In this document: piece after piece, positions 13,441 through 25,711 of the stretch | Layout: each line of letters opens with the position of its first letter | Position numbering within the stretch: position 1 is the stretch's first letter | Source: Hyalella azteca | Taxonomy: Eukaryota; Arthropoda; Malacostraca; Amphipoda; Hyalellidae | Direction of reading: 5' to 3' | Assembly: GCF_000764305.2 (NCBI RefSeq) | Contig: NW_025936066.1 | Location: 1-64,000 of the forward strand | DNA length: 64,000 bases | The notes under the pieces: model-generated | Told to the model about the DNA's origin: nothing | Seen by the model: only the letters and a program-made list of their open reading frames with translations | The model's database searches: none | Made by a program: the position numbers and the translations under genes

Positions 13441-14849
13441 CCTCAAGCAGCTGAATATTGAGGAGCTTTTTAAAGAAGAGGAGTATAGATGGCCGGTGGA
13501 TTGAGGAAAAAAGCTCTCGAGTTTTTAAATTATAATCTCTCCATGAAAAACGTCTCTTAGAAAATTCAGCGCCTCCGCTGGTTTTAGTCGAAATTTTGAC
13601 GTGGTGGAGAAACTGTTTTTTTAGAAGTTTTGCATAAGTCTTAGCAGCATTTTAAAAGGCAAAATACATTGCACGATGTAGATAGTTCTTATATCTTTAG
13701 GCTATAAATACGAGATCGATGATGCTTCGTCAGGATGTGAAAAATTCCATAAACATTTTTCATTTCATGGATCAATCACATTTGAAGAAATACTTGTACT
13801 TAAAATGCTAGGCACGTGTTAAAAACAAAGGTCAATCCCATCGCAGTGTTTACCGTGCGTTTCGTGAAATTAATTACGTAATGTGCTTCATCCGATGAAT
13901 ATCTGGCATTGAAACTTTGAAGAACCTGAACTTATATTTTGATTAAATCATTAATTTGAGGCATGAATATTATTCATTCATTCATCATTAATTTGATCGT
14001 TCTTTGAAGAATGAATGTTTTTTCGTGCAAAAATATGCGTGGACAAAAAAACATCGCTGCTAAAGCTTCACATACTTCGTCTCAAAGACGCAAATAATCA
14101 AATCTAAGGGCCACTTGCAATCTATTGCGTGAGAGATCACGAGCTGGGTCCTTGTTTTTCGTATCGTGTTGTTAGTCCTCGAATCTTTGTGACCTTCGTA
14201 ATCTGTCACAACACATGCAAGACCAATGACTAGAAACTCTTGAACTTTCGTGAGATCGTCCTGTCTCCATATGCACTCTATATACGATATTCCTATACGC
14301 GCAGATCTAGAACAAACAGCCTGTACCAGAACAAATCAAATTTAATATTTTATCAAGTGCTTGAATAATTGATATTACACCACAGGAAGAAACCATGCAT
14401 AGGAGTTGTTCTGTAACCAGAAAATCCAAATTACCTTTAAATGTCAATTGATGGCCTCTCTTCCAGTTTTCGTTTATTCATATTTAAAGCCACTTCGGAA
14501 TCCAGCTGCAGAATATGTCGCTTATTGATTCATATTGTCTATGTGAATGTTGGCTCAATGTACTACAACGTTAACAAAATAGTACTTTTTAGTACTAAAT
14601 TTTTTGCGGATTTTAATATTATGAAAATTTTCAATTTTATCATAATGATAATATTATTATGCATTTATATTTTGTATATTATGATATCTGAATATTACAG
14701 GATGGTAGAAAAACTGTGCGCCAAAAACCGTTAAACGCAGTGCAGGATGTGGCAATTCCCTGCATTCTATTTTTCTCACTGTGCCTTTTATTGCATGTTC
14801 CGCATGATATAGAATTACGCGCACGTATAAGCATACGTCACATACATCG

Positions 14850-14901
14850 CGTGATGTGTTCACGTGCAACGCACGTGTCGAGTTACGCGAGTACGTAACT
14901 C
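14850..14901. other. Cluster of short palindromes and two CACGTG E-boxes
   Basis: CACGTG occurs at 14861-14866 and 14872-14877. It is flanked by the near-palindrome ACATCGCGTGATGT and by the arms GAGTTAC (14880-14886) and GTAACTC (14895-14901). CACGTG is the bHLH E-box core; any binding here is only inferred. Confidence 0.35.
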
Positions 14902-15780
14902 TTTTCGAAGCTCGTACGTCCAGTCGCGGATACGGCGAACTCCGCCTGGACAACGTCAGACACGATCGAATGTGTCAGAACGCCCCTCTGCCTTCGCCGA
15001 TTTATTATATAGATGTTCGAGCTTTACTTTCGTCTGATTAAATGACACAATCTAAGTTGGGTTAGCTGTGGCATCAATTAAGGGAGACTTACGGTGATGT
15101 CATGTGCAAACTTGCCAGCATATGTAGTTTGGGGAAAAAGTATAATTTGGGACGTCGATCTTAATTGAATTGATTCCTCAGTGTGACTATAAGTTAACCC
15201 GTGAATCACTCATCATTTTCTGAAGATAATATTTATATTTTGAGAAATTCGCTATTAAAAGTGCACAAGCGTCAATTTCTGTAAATGGCCAGCCTTTTTC
15301 TAAAAAAATAAATAAAATTTCAGCAGCGCAAATACTCAAATAATTTATTAACTGCTGTTATATTTGTCGTTATATCGACGACGGATATTTAATGGAGCGT
15401 GGCTAATTCAAATTCCATATAATTTAAATTGAATAAACTATCTTATGGCGTTTATCAAATTGGGAACATTTGATCAACCGTTAAGCAAGCTAGAGCACTT
15501 TCGATCACACAGTTTTTTCATAAAAACGGGAGAAATATGTGTATGATTCACTCAATTGTGCGAATAATCATTTCAGTATGCGTACAGTACCTCGTTTATC
15601 TTTCGTGTCGCCGAAAGTATGTTTTACTGCGTGCGTTTAGTAGCAAAGAGTCAAGCAAAGGCGCGGCACATCACAGCAGCAGATGACACTCAAGATAGAA
15701 GAGCTTGCGCTCATCGGAATGTGACAGACGCGCACCGACCGTTTCAGCTCTGCATATATACTATGTGGGTAGACACGCTA

Positions 15781-15936
15781 ACTCTGTCTTCCTTTGAATA
15801 ATACAAGAATGAATTGCGTTATTTTTCACGATAACTCCGTCTTCCTTTGAATAATACAAGAATGAATTGCGTTATTTTTCACGATAAATCCGTCTTCCTT
15901 TGAATAATACAAGAATGAATTGCGTGATTTTTGTTG
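15781..15936. repeat. 53-bp minisatellite, three copies
   Basis: The unit beginning ACTCTGTCTTCCTTTGAATA starts at 15781, 15834 and 15887, an exact 53-bp spacing. Copies are almost identical over the part ending in GAATTGCGTTATTTTTCACG. The third copy diverges after GAATTGCGTGATTTTTG. Confidence 0.95.
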
Positions 15937-18900
15937 AAATTTTTTCAAAATTTAGCCCGTACTTTGCTGGGTCGTATCCAGATAAATGGTAGTTTCCATG
16001 AAATTCATCGTGGACAAAATGCATCAATTGTTTTTCCGTCCAAAGATCATGCCACACTGCGTTTTAGAATATAATATTTTGAATCCTAATGCCAGGCAAT
16101 TTAATTTATCATGAATTAATCAATTGAAGAGATGTATTAACAACGATATGAGTACTTAAATTAGATTCAAAATATGGTTTACACAACAAAGAGAATCAAA
16201 GACGGCCGCTTGTGCCGCAGAGGTGCTTCTAGGCAATATAGTCAGCCAACGTCTTACAGCACTTCAACGTGATGCACAGCAACCGTCATGAGCGCATGAA
16301 ACAAAAGCATGTCAACGTGACAAGACGCACACAGCTGAGTGTGTACCAAAGAAACTTCCGTCGCTCCCATGTCAACAAAGGAGACACTTTAGCTTAGGTT
16401 AATTGTGATTTAACGAAAGACCCTGGCGCATTTAGCTTGCTATTTGTAAATATCATTCTGCGAAATATGGACCCAGCTTCTATTTTTCATCTTAATTAAG
16501 GAAATATTTTTTCACTGATGATAGTGTCATAAATACATCTAGGTTTGTAGTAGATTCCATTTAACATGGCTTAATCTGCTTGCATTAATCGGGCCAAATC
16601 TCAAAACATACCCTCAATTACTATGTTTTTTTTTTCAAATTGGAGAACATATAGAAAGTATTTTAAATATTTCATTCACATATCCATTGCCGACTTTGCA
16701 ACGAAATAAGTACGAGTCTCGTCTACTTCCATCATATACGCTTATTCCTGCCAAATGTTGTGATTTTCGCGTCATATTTCTTTAGTTCCCCTCGAGGTAT
16801 TTTCTTCTTCGCATGGATGTCAATTTGCTATTCCTCCATCTCATTCCCAAAGTTGCAACCCTCATTCCTATTAAATACGTACTTCACGAACAACGTTCTG
16901 CATCAATTCCTGCCATAAGATCTCTTCACCTAAAAGTTATAACCATATTTTTATGCTCCCATCACCACAGCTTTTCATACGTGCTTAATATCTTCCTACA
17001 CTTCATGTAATACTTTAATATATCATACGTCTAAACTAGAGAGCTACTCTAAAAGTTTATACTAGCGCACACCAGCTCCACTACTACTGTCTTGATTCAG
17101 TCTACTATAGTCTTAATTCAAAAGCTCATGTTGATAACATTTGTTTCTAACTCCTTATACATACCTACTCCCACTATCTCCTTACTCCCCACGCTGCCTC
17201 CCCCTCTCTCATCAGTCGTGCATGAGGGGAAAGCAGCCCATGTTTCCCCACGATCGCCCTGCGTAAGTGGGTCGGTGCGCCCGAAAGTGAGGCGGCTTGA
17301 TTGAGGCGTCGCGTGAGCTCGCGCAATCTGCGGTACCCTTCTTCTGCCTCCGCCTCACGCCGCCGATTTTGTCAGCGTTTCTTGCTGGTAGCTTGCCGGA
17401 ACCCACTGTTCTTAATAATTATACGATGTATTTATTCACTTTCTGTGTGCCGTATAATGTATTTTCTACCTCTGTCACTGATGCTGTTTTTTTTTTAATT
17501 TGATGTGTGCTTTTTATTTACCAAAATATTCATAAATAGAAACGAGAAAAAAAAAAAACAAAATTTTACATGTTTCTTCTCCTGATTATTGTACTCGTAT
17601 ATTTTCATAGGACCTTGAACAATGCGGAAGACTTATCTGTAGGCGAGACCATGCGTGCGTGGTCGCCCCCACGCGCATAAATAGGACGGAGCGCTCGCAT
17701 TACGCGCGAGGGATCGTGAGCAAAGTTGCAGCTGCATGCATGTTTATGATCTACTCGCGGAAACTCCGACGCTTGTTTTGAAGGCTGTAGCTCCTGTAGG
17801 ATTTTTCTGAGATTATGAAAAAAATCGTTAATCCTTTGTTATACGTTTAAATTCTTACGGCAAACCGTACAAGATCAAGCTATTAAGAAAAACTAGACCT
17901 GACTATGAAGCAATTAATGTCTGTGAAATATTTTCGAAGTGTAAAACTTCCAAAATTTTCCATGTGTAAAAATAGTGTCAGTCACCCTCATATCTACTGG
18001 CAAATTTTAACTATTCATATGACGAATTATAACGTCATGTTTCTAATTAGGTGAATTTTTAGATTATTTTCTCCTGGTTCCTTGAAAAGCCGTGTTTGAG
18101 TCATATGTTGAAGTATTGAAGTGAAATTTCATGTATAACTCAGCTGCTTTTATAGCATCTTTACTGTTAACGTAACCCCTTTATTCAACTATGTGAACAA
18201 TCCAATTGCTCTTTTCCGTTACGTTCACATTATTGTTGCCAAATGAGAAAACTTTTATCATTAGTCATTTTAAATCGACCAATACTTTGAAAGCAAATAA
18301 TATAATAACAAATAATTTGAGAGCAAAATTCTCATAAACAATTTAAAAGCAAATAAAACGCCAAGTAAATTCCCTCAAAGACAAACAGTTCAACAATATA
18401 TTCCTCAAAGAGTTAAAATTCAACTATATTCATCGAAGAACGAAAATCCACCTTATAAATAATCTATGCAGGTATGGGGGAATTTACTTACTTGCCGTTT
18501 TCAAGCAACGCGCCGCCGACGCTCTCCAAATGACGCCATTGCCAGGGTCGCCACTCGTAAATTCCAGCAAATGTTCTCAGTTGAAAACGACACCGCGGCG
18601 CACAACTTAGCACCGGCATTGCTTTTCTCTTCTTGCCGCTACACCAGAGCTCCCTGCTAGTATCTGTACTTCACTAAGAACAAGAACTTCACTAAGGTGC
18701 TTGATTGATCTGAAACATAAGATGAAATTACATCTAATCTGCAGTATTATGAACTCTATTTGTTTGAAAAACAAAAACCAAAAAAAATCTCGAGATGTTG
18801 GTAAAAGTCTATGTGTTTTAATACTTATTCTGCTATTTATTTTTCTTGATAAACGTGTATGACATTGTCTCATGACAAGTGATTTTGAAAAGAGTTCATA

Positions 18901-19440
18901 AGAAGCCATTCTATGACCTCACTGATGAAATTGATTTATGGTAAATATTGCATTCGTATCTAAGGAATAAATGAAATATGGGTTTTTCTGTACTAAGACT
19001 TTTCATTGTGGATTGGAGGGGCATAAAGTGAATACTGTTGCTTTCAATTCAGCATTGAGTGAAGATTTGCGAATTAATTAGATATCTAACTTCTACATTT
19101 AAGATTAGAATTGATTATAATATTGAAATTCAGGAATTTCTGACAATATTTTAAGATGATCGTAATATTGGTGAAGTAAATGAGGCTTTAACGATAGATC
19201 TTATATGTGACTGTTGATGAAAATGACTTTCACTTTCAGAAATTGTCTTAAGGGATATTTTTTTTCGACTAGTTTCTGTTCAATGTGCTGTAGTGCAATT
19301 ATTTTTATAGTATCATCTATTTCATTCATCAAAATATTAAATCTCATGTCCTACGGCGGTGCACGGTTTGTGAAAGGGTACGTGAAATTGCTTATATATT
19401 AAAAAATATAACTCAGTTCTCACAGCAGTGAGTGACAGAG
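15937..19440. other. Upstream non-coding DNA
   Basis: Nothing recognised as a gene. It contains a GC-richer patch near 17190-17400 with short overlapping frames on both strands, homopolymer runs of T and A near 17490 and 17550, and degenerate AGCAAATAA-like repeats near 18290-18360. Confidence 0.5.
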
Positions 19441-19556
19441 AGCGCATTTTCTCGTCGACGAAAACTTGAGGTCACGGACTGATGGACAGACAGACAGACA
19501 GACGGACGGACATGGCGAGCACAATAGTGCATTTTCCATAAATGAGAAAATGCGCT
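19441..19556. mobile_element. Small MITE-like element with 13-bp inverted ends (candidate)
   Basis: AGCGCATTTTCTC (19441-19453) and GAGAAAATGCGCT (19544-19556) are perfect inverted repeats bounding a 116-bp interval. A GACA microsatellite lies inside at about 19478-19511. Short terminal inverted repeats around a non-coding core are the structure of a MITE, but no clear target-site duplication is visible and there is only one copy in the window. Confidence 0.4.
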
Positions 19557-20878
19557 AAAAAGTGAAACCAAACATACTTATATGCAGAAAAAAACACTCT
19601 TCTGAACTTACAAAAACAAAATGATTCTAATTTAATTTCAAAATCAAATTTTAAAAGCATGGACGAATTCCATGACGCGCGTGTGAGCGCTATAACATTG
19701 CCTGGAAAATCAGGCAATCTTGCGTTGAAGACCCGCTCGTATTTGAGAGCAATCCCCTATCACGGGATTAGCTGGGGCGTTTACCGGCTTACTGGTAAAG
19801 ACTGGCAGCGTCGTGGCAAGTGCTCCTCTACTTTTGGGATAACTTTCATAGATGATGGGGGGCAAGTTGCCTGGGTCTGGGGAAATAACAGTTAGTCAGC
19901 GACGTCGAGAATAGAGCTATATAGATAGATGAGCAGACTTCGATCTGATATTTTTGTGTAATATTTAGAATGATCCACTAGAGCTTGGGAGTAGTTTAAA
20001 GCTCGAGGAGTGCTTGGATAAAAAATGCAATAAGATTTACCAAAGGAAGATCAGTTAATCTTTCGAAAGATAGTTTTTGGGTTTAAATCTTGGAAAATAG
20101 GAAGAGATCCTGCTCCAAAATGTCCTAAAATCGGCCGAAGGAAAGTGTACGAAATCGTTCATGGATGGAAGATTGATAGAAGAGAGTAGTCCTCGATCAA
20201 GCGAGTGGGATTTAAATAAACAGACGCTTTATACTGTAGTTAGAACAAATAATTGCTTCTGTTGGTAACATTCAAATGAATATTGCACGATAATAATAAT
20301 TATCTTTTAATTTTCAAAGTAAAATTGGTTGGTTATTATCCAATTGTCATGATCACGTAATAGCCTAGTTGTATTAACTTACAGAAAATTTTTTCGCTGC
20401 TCAACAGTTGAAATGCCAAATTTTGTTTGAATTTATTTCAAGTAATTTGTGGGTGCACTGAACACCATCCACATGTTTATCTGACAGCTTTACTAGTCAT
20501 TTCGTTAAGATAATATTGTGAAATAGTGGTTAAAGAATGTGCATTGCACCGTGCTCAATTTAAGTCCTTAATAAAAATTATATGTCTCTCTAAACAAGTA
20601 AAATAAATAATTGTTTAATCAATCTATAGAAATGGACATAGCCGAAACTGTTAATTATGATTTACCGTTTCCTCCGACTATTTACGGACTCAATATGATT
20701 ACTTAAATAGTTCAAATTAGTTTATCAATCGTATATGGAACTCAGTTTTGAAATCTCGCTGTCGTATTTTTGTTTCGATTGTATAATTGCTTCGATTAAA
20801 TTTTCCGTCATCTGAGCTGCTCAGGAACACGAGATTTCCCGGACAAAGTTTGGCCAACTGTCACTGGCGTGTAGCCGA
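19557..20878. other. Upstream non-coding DNA
   Basis: AT-rich with no recognisable gene or repeat of note. The frame at 19659-19895 (78 codons) shows no domain. Confidence 0.5.
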
Positions 20879-21015
20879 GCTTGGGAGTGTTGGAGAGTGT
20901 ATGTGTGTGTGAGAAGAGATGAGGGAGGTTGTGTAGGCAGTGGGGTGGGTGAGGAACGTGTGTGGTGGAGAACTAAGGTGGAGAAGGTGGTGGTGTTGAA
21001 TAGCTATAGGGTGGA
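20879..21015 (+). promoter_or_regulatory. G/T- and purine-rich strand-biased tract upstream of the Tbx2/3 gene
   Basis: The plus strand is almost free of C over this stretch, with GTGTGTGTG, GAGGGAGG, GTGGGGTGGGTGAGG and GGTGGAGAAGGTGGTGG segments. Closely spaced GG/GGGG runs could support G-quadruplex or GAGA-type protein binding. It sits about 0.9-1.0 kb upstream of the start codon. A regulatory role is inferred from position and composition only. Confidence 0.3.
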
Positions 21016-21039
21016 GGAGAAGTCTGCCCTCTCTCGCAC

Positions 21040-21460
21040 TCCTAGGCGGGACTTCTAGCGCCGGCAGATTAATTCACCTCACTGCCTCCTCCCACTCATT
21101 GTGACTCATTTCCCAGACTTGAGGCCGATATTCATCCTGATAAACACTCATTTATGTCTACGGGTCTTGCCTCATGTCTTTTCAAACCTGAATCACTCCG
21201 CTGTATCCCGTAAATCTCGATTTCACACCTCGAACTTACAGAGGATCGCAATTTTTGCGCGGTATTTGCGTGTGAAGTTGGATGCGTGACCGGCCGTTCA
21301 GAAGGTGGCAGTGGTTCTTGCCGAGCTCCTCCCTTGGACCGCAGCCTGGCTGCTTCCATTGGCCGAGGTCGTGGCGAGCGCAATACGAAGCGGCGGCGGC
21401 GGCTTGGTGCTACGGAACACACTGAGCTGTCAGTGTGGGTGCGCTAGCCCGCTGAGAAGG
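21040..21460 (+). promoter_or_regulatory. Putative promoter region of the Tbx2/3 (bifid) gene
   Basis: This GC- and CpG-richer stretch lies just upstream of the first coding exon. An arthropod-type initiator match, TCAGT, occurs at 21430-21434, with only a partial match to a downstream promoter element about 28 bases further on and no TATA box nearby. A perfect T-box half-site (TCACACCT, the complement of AGGTGTGA) is at 21223-21230. The transcription start is not proven; the initiator motif is short and common. Confidence 0.35.
21223..21230 (-). promoter_or_regulatory. T-box half-site (AGGTGTGA on the minus strand)
   Basis: An exact match to the Brachyury-type T half-site AGGTGTGA, about 0.7 kb upstream of the start codon of a T-box gene. 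Other exact matches in the window are at 11432-11439 and 41984-41991. About two are expected by chance in 64 kb on both strands, so only the position makes this one notable. Confidence 0.3.
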
Positions 21461-21917
21461 TTTGCTAGGAGTGAATAAACTGTCTTTCCCGTGGACGACG
21501 CGATCGTTCCTCCAGTGATCTGATAACATTGGCCAAAGACCAACCGCTTCTATATGAAACTGTCGTCGCTAGCGGGTCGCATTTTATTTCTAATAATCAC
21601 ATCTGACAATATGCAGTGGGTGTGAAACTTGAAGCGCAGTTAACGGTTGCGTTATCGCTTTATGATTATCTAAGTTTTTTTTCCTGAGCAAGTGGTGGAT
21701 TCTGGAGTGTGAATTTTTGCGGATGTTTGACACGGCGGCATTGAAGTGTTGGTTTCGTTGGTCGAGGGAACTAGTGTTGAATTTGTGATACAGTGTGATC
21801 CAATCGGAGGTGTTGGCTTCAAGAAATATATTGCGTTCGGAACAGTGATTCAAAATTGTTTTTGTTTTTCAAAAATTATTATTTTTTTGTGAAAAACTGC
21901 AAATTACGAGCTCCTCC
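21432..21917 (+). other. Putative 5' untranslated leader with upstream ORFs
   Basis: If transcription starts near 21432, the leader carries at least three small upstream reading frames: 21554-21625 (23 codons), 21662-21673 (3 codons) and 21723-21788 (21 codons). All stop before the main start. The main frame is closed upstream by a TGA at 21846-21848, so the coding start lies in this exon. The left boundary is inferred, and further upstream untranslated exons cannot be excluded. Confidence 0.4.
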
Positions 21918-22363
21918 ATGAGATTCGACAACCTGCTTGAGGCTGGACAACTGTTAACTTCCCCTTTGACTTCCCCTCCACCTCCACATTTTCCACCACC
22001 GCATCCTCCTCATCCGTCGTCATCCAGCATGGCCTATCATCCTCTATTCCTGCAAAGACCCACAGACTTTAGCGTTAATTCCCTCCTCACGCAATCTCCA
22101 TCCTATTTGCCAGGTCTCGGATTCCCCAATTCGGGATCTCATTCCCCATATAGCCTTTTCCCAAAATTCCCCGGCACTTTGGGGCCTTTCACGTCATCTG
22201 AGGATCTTTTGGCGCAATCAGCACATCTAAGAAACCCTCTTCGGTCCATGGTCCCCGAAGAGGACGGGATCGTCGACGATCCCAAAGTTACGCTCGAAAC
22301 CAAGGAATTATGGGAAAAATTTCACAAATTTGGCACTGAAATGGTCATCACCAAGTGTGGCAG
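21918..22363 (+). CDS. bi: Tbx2/3-type T-box transcription factor (bifid/optomotor-blind orthologue), coding exon 1
   Basis: This exon encodes residues 1-148 and two bases of codon 149 of a DNA-binding transcriptional regulator, a Tbx2/3-type factor that in insects patterns appendages and the optic lobe. Residues 1-37 are rich in Pro, His and Ser. M-A-Y-H-P begins at residue 38, followed by R-P-T-D-F-S-V-N-S-L-L-T, both hallmarks of the Tbx2/3 N-terminus. The T-box starts at about D120 with D-D-P-K-V-T-L-E, then E-L-W-E-K-F-H-K and G-T-E-M-V-I-T-K-C-G-R. Residue 147 is Cys where Ser is usual in Tbx2/3. The start at 21918 is the first ATG after an in-frame TGA at 21846 and gives M-R-F-D, close to the fly M-R-Y-D. 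Its context is weak (T at -3), whereas Met38 (22029) has A at -3 and G at +4. The exon ends CAG/GTTAGT, phase 2. Reading into the intron stops after five further codons. Confidence 0.97.
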
Positions 22364-25300
22364 GTTAGTGGAATATCATCCAGCATAAAATCAAGTTAAT
22401 GGATCGCTTTGGAATCTATGGAACTCATACAGTCCCTTATATATATCAAGTTTAATGCACGAAAACGGTAGCATGTCGAATTTTTTTATTTTATTGATCA
22501 TTTATATCATTATTTGATTCTTTTAAATTATCCCTTTTATGATAGTATGTCAATTGAACTTTTCACTGAATGATTTTAATTAGCTGTTCGTTCACTGCTC
22601 ATAGCATTGTTCTCACGTCTGTATTGATGATCAGGAGAATTGAAAATTTTATTGGTTGGCTTATTATAGATGCAATATGTGAGTGAGTTAATGAAAAATA
22701 TGCCTATTGGACTAAATTAACATTAGCAATTAAAATATTATTCTAAGATAGATTAGTTTCTCAAATACCTCATGCGTTTGCACACAACAGATATAGTCAT
22801 AGATGGGAATAATCTGCACGTAATTTTTGAAGTTGTTTTACTATTCAAATTGAACCTGACCAATATAGTTAAAGCAATCCAATCTCTTTCCTTAGAATAA
22901 CTTTCACAATAAATTTTCTTTCATGATATAATTATAGCGAGAATTACATGAACTTTCAATACTCAGTTTTTTTGCACTATACTGCGCTCTCAATTAGTGA
23001 AAAAATACCTAGAATCCGATATCAAAATAAATTTGTGTTTCCCTTAATGAAATTATGTTAAGATTCACAACATAATTTTAAGAAATTGTTGAAAAATCTC
23101 AAACGTTGAGAATTTTCCTATCTTCCCATGATTTGTAATGAACATCATGTGATTGACAGCCATATAAATTTTCAAACTAATCTATTAACAACCGAAACGC
23201 TTTCAAAACTGCCACGGAAAGATATTTATAGTTAATTCATTTATTAAAGTTTATCAAGTTAATTGAGTTAAGTATCATCAAGCTAATTTATGATACTTAA
23301 TTACGATGAATGTTGTTGGCTGGAAAAATTAACATGAAATTTATCAGTAAACTGCTTCATTTAAATTACTAATGCATGTGGACTCAAAGTCAATATACAT
23401 TTTTATTAAAACTATATTTAAGCAAAAGTTCAGATACCGACTTATATTATGAAATAATTTAGAATATATTAGGGAATTTATGAAATGAATGGAGCACTTA
23501 TCAATTACATTCCAAACTAAATGGTTTAATCATATTGTATAATTATGCAATAATTAAATAATGAGTATTTCTTAGAAAAACTTCGATTTACTTTAAATTT
23601 TGGGAGCCAAAATTTTTATTGTCTGTCGATGACTTGTAAAAATTAGTAATTTTAATAAAATATCATCCCGGTAAATTTCTCCAGCGTGCAATAGTGAATA
23701 CAATTCTTTTTGACAACCAAATATGCTATTGACTTGTCTGCGTCATTATTGATGTAACTAAAATTATATATCAGGACAATATCGGGCACAAAATAGATTC
23801 TCAAATTGAATATTGATGTTTGAACATTAATTCTAAATATTTTATTCTTTATAGCTGACGAAATTTTAATTTCTAAATCCGTTTCAATGTGAACAGATAA
23901 CTAAGAATTTTGCTTTAAAAATTTCTCAATTGGAAGATCAATTTTGTAATGAGTTTATATGCTCAAAAATCAGAGTAAACTTGAAATATATTCTGATCAA
24001 GATCCAGCAAAACTTGAAGCTGGATCACGTTGAAATTTATATTGATAACTTGAGTTTTTTACTCAAACTCTTTCGTANTAGACTGACTTGAGACATGTGT
24101 GCATATCAAGCTATTTTCAAGAATTTTTGTTTCCAATTCAAAATGCATTTTTTTATAAAACAAGTGTCGTTCACTAGGAATAACTTGTCGATTTTTTCAA
24201 GATTTATGATACTGCGAAAATGTTGCGCGTTAAAAACCCTATTTAAAGTAGAAATTTCTAAGTCCGATACTTGGATCTTATCGTAAAAAATGAATATTCT
24301 TCCCGACAACGCGTGTGTATACGAGACGCTTGTATGCAATTATACGCAAGATATATGTTGTTTTAATACACACATCGGTGCCGCAGCACAGCTGTGACGG
24401 TGTCAATGTGTACTGGACAATCGACTGATGTTCCAGTTAACAACTGTTGATTTTTGGTTCAACGTCGTACTACTGTTTTAAGTTTTATTTTTCAAGCCAG
24501 CTGGTGTTCTTCAATATTGTCAGTTGTGTAAAATTTTCACGAATTTACTTATATTGTTGGTATAGGAATTATTATTTCAATGCTGATTTACAGCGAAGTT
24601 TTAAATAGAAATATTTTCCTATGATTTATTATTTGTTTTAAATAGGCTTGCAGGTTTATAACGTTAAATATTGTTCATATTATTTTTTACTGCCGTATTA
24701 ATAGGGTAATTATTTCTTTATATAATAATTAAAAGAAAAATTCAACTCCTGTGCATTCCTACGTTTTTAGTATGCATGTAAATAGCATAAATAATCACGA
24801 TACGTACGTGTCTTTATTTAGGTGAGAAAAAATTCAATTATCCCAGAAATTGTTGTTCATAAATGATAATCGGATCTCTCTGATTGGCTTAATTTACTCT
24901 ATCTTAAATTCTAACATTTATTCCCATCGTAAATATATTTCTGAACAAATGCATGCATGCATGCATAAAATATTGCAGATACGACGTCTCAAGTTTCAAT
25001 TGCCTTACTCATTTTCTTAAGCTATTTTATTTGCCATGACAATTCCAGTTCAATTCCAACAACTGGTCTTTCATTTTTATTCCTTAGCTCGGGCCCAGCA
25101 ATCATTTCGTTACATCGCTTTTATTTTCTTATTTAATTAATTGTCCTAGTTCAACATCTCAATGTTTGCCTACTAACTTATCAGTAATTTTAATTCACTT
25201 CGTTTCCTATCATCTTCATGTTGATTGCATTCTCCCTATTTAATTGGGATTTTATGCCGGCATAATATTGTAATTGTATGTCTCTTATTTGTCCTCGGCC

Positions 25301-25448
25301 TTTTAGATCACCTTAATTTAGTTTTAATAGTTTTGAATTAATATCTATATATCACTTGCATTATTGTGTTGTTTTCATACAATTTGCCGTGAATATATAT
25401 GTTGAATTTTGTTCATGTTTAATAGTTGTTCATATCATTGTGTTGCCG

Positions 25449-25711
25449 CTCGGTCCCCGATTACTGCTCACTCTCGTCCCATCTCGCAAGACGGTTTTGC
25501 TCTCGGTCCCCGATTACTGCTCACTCTCGTCCCATCTCGCAAGACGGTTTTGCTCTCGGTCCCCGATTACTGCTCACTCTCGCCCCATCTCGCAAGACGG
25601 TCTTGCTCTCGCTCCCTGATTGCTGCTCACTCTCGCCCCATCTCGCAAGAAATTTTTGCTCTCGGTCCGCGATTACTGCTCACTCTCGCCCCATCTCGCA
25701 AGACGGTCTTG
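25449..25711. repeat. 53-bp minisatellite, five copies
   Basis: CGGTCCCCGATTACTGCTCA or close variants start at 25451, 25504, 25557, 25610 and 25663, exactly 53 bp apart. Each is followed by CTCTCGTCCCATCTCGCAAG. Because 53 is not a multiple of three, consecutive copies are read in shifting frames, and the unit happens to be open in all three plus-strand frames. This explains three overlapping frames of 87-121 codons that are not genes. Confidence 0.97.

Larger units (their letters stand above)
11324..15780. other. Upstream non-coding DNA with a GC-rich patch
   Basis: No gene recognised. A GC-richer patch at about 12300-12710 is open in several frames on both strands (up to 148 codons plus, 129 codons minus). 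High GC lowers stop-codon density, and the frames show no domain, so no coding call is made. A hairpin lies at 13366-13440 and a cluster of short palindromes at 14850-14901. Confidence 0.45.

Noticed and set aside
21132..21422. 96-codon minus-strand frame over the putative promoter
   Set aside because: Arg/Pro/Ser-rich product of a CpG-rich region; opposite strand to the gene and no domain.
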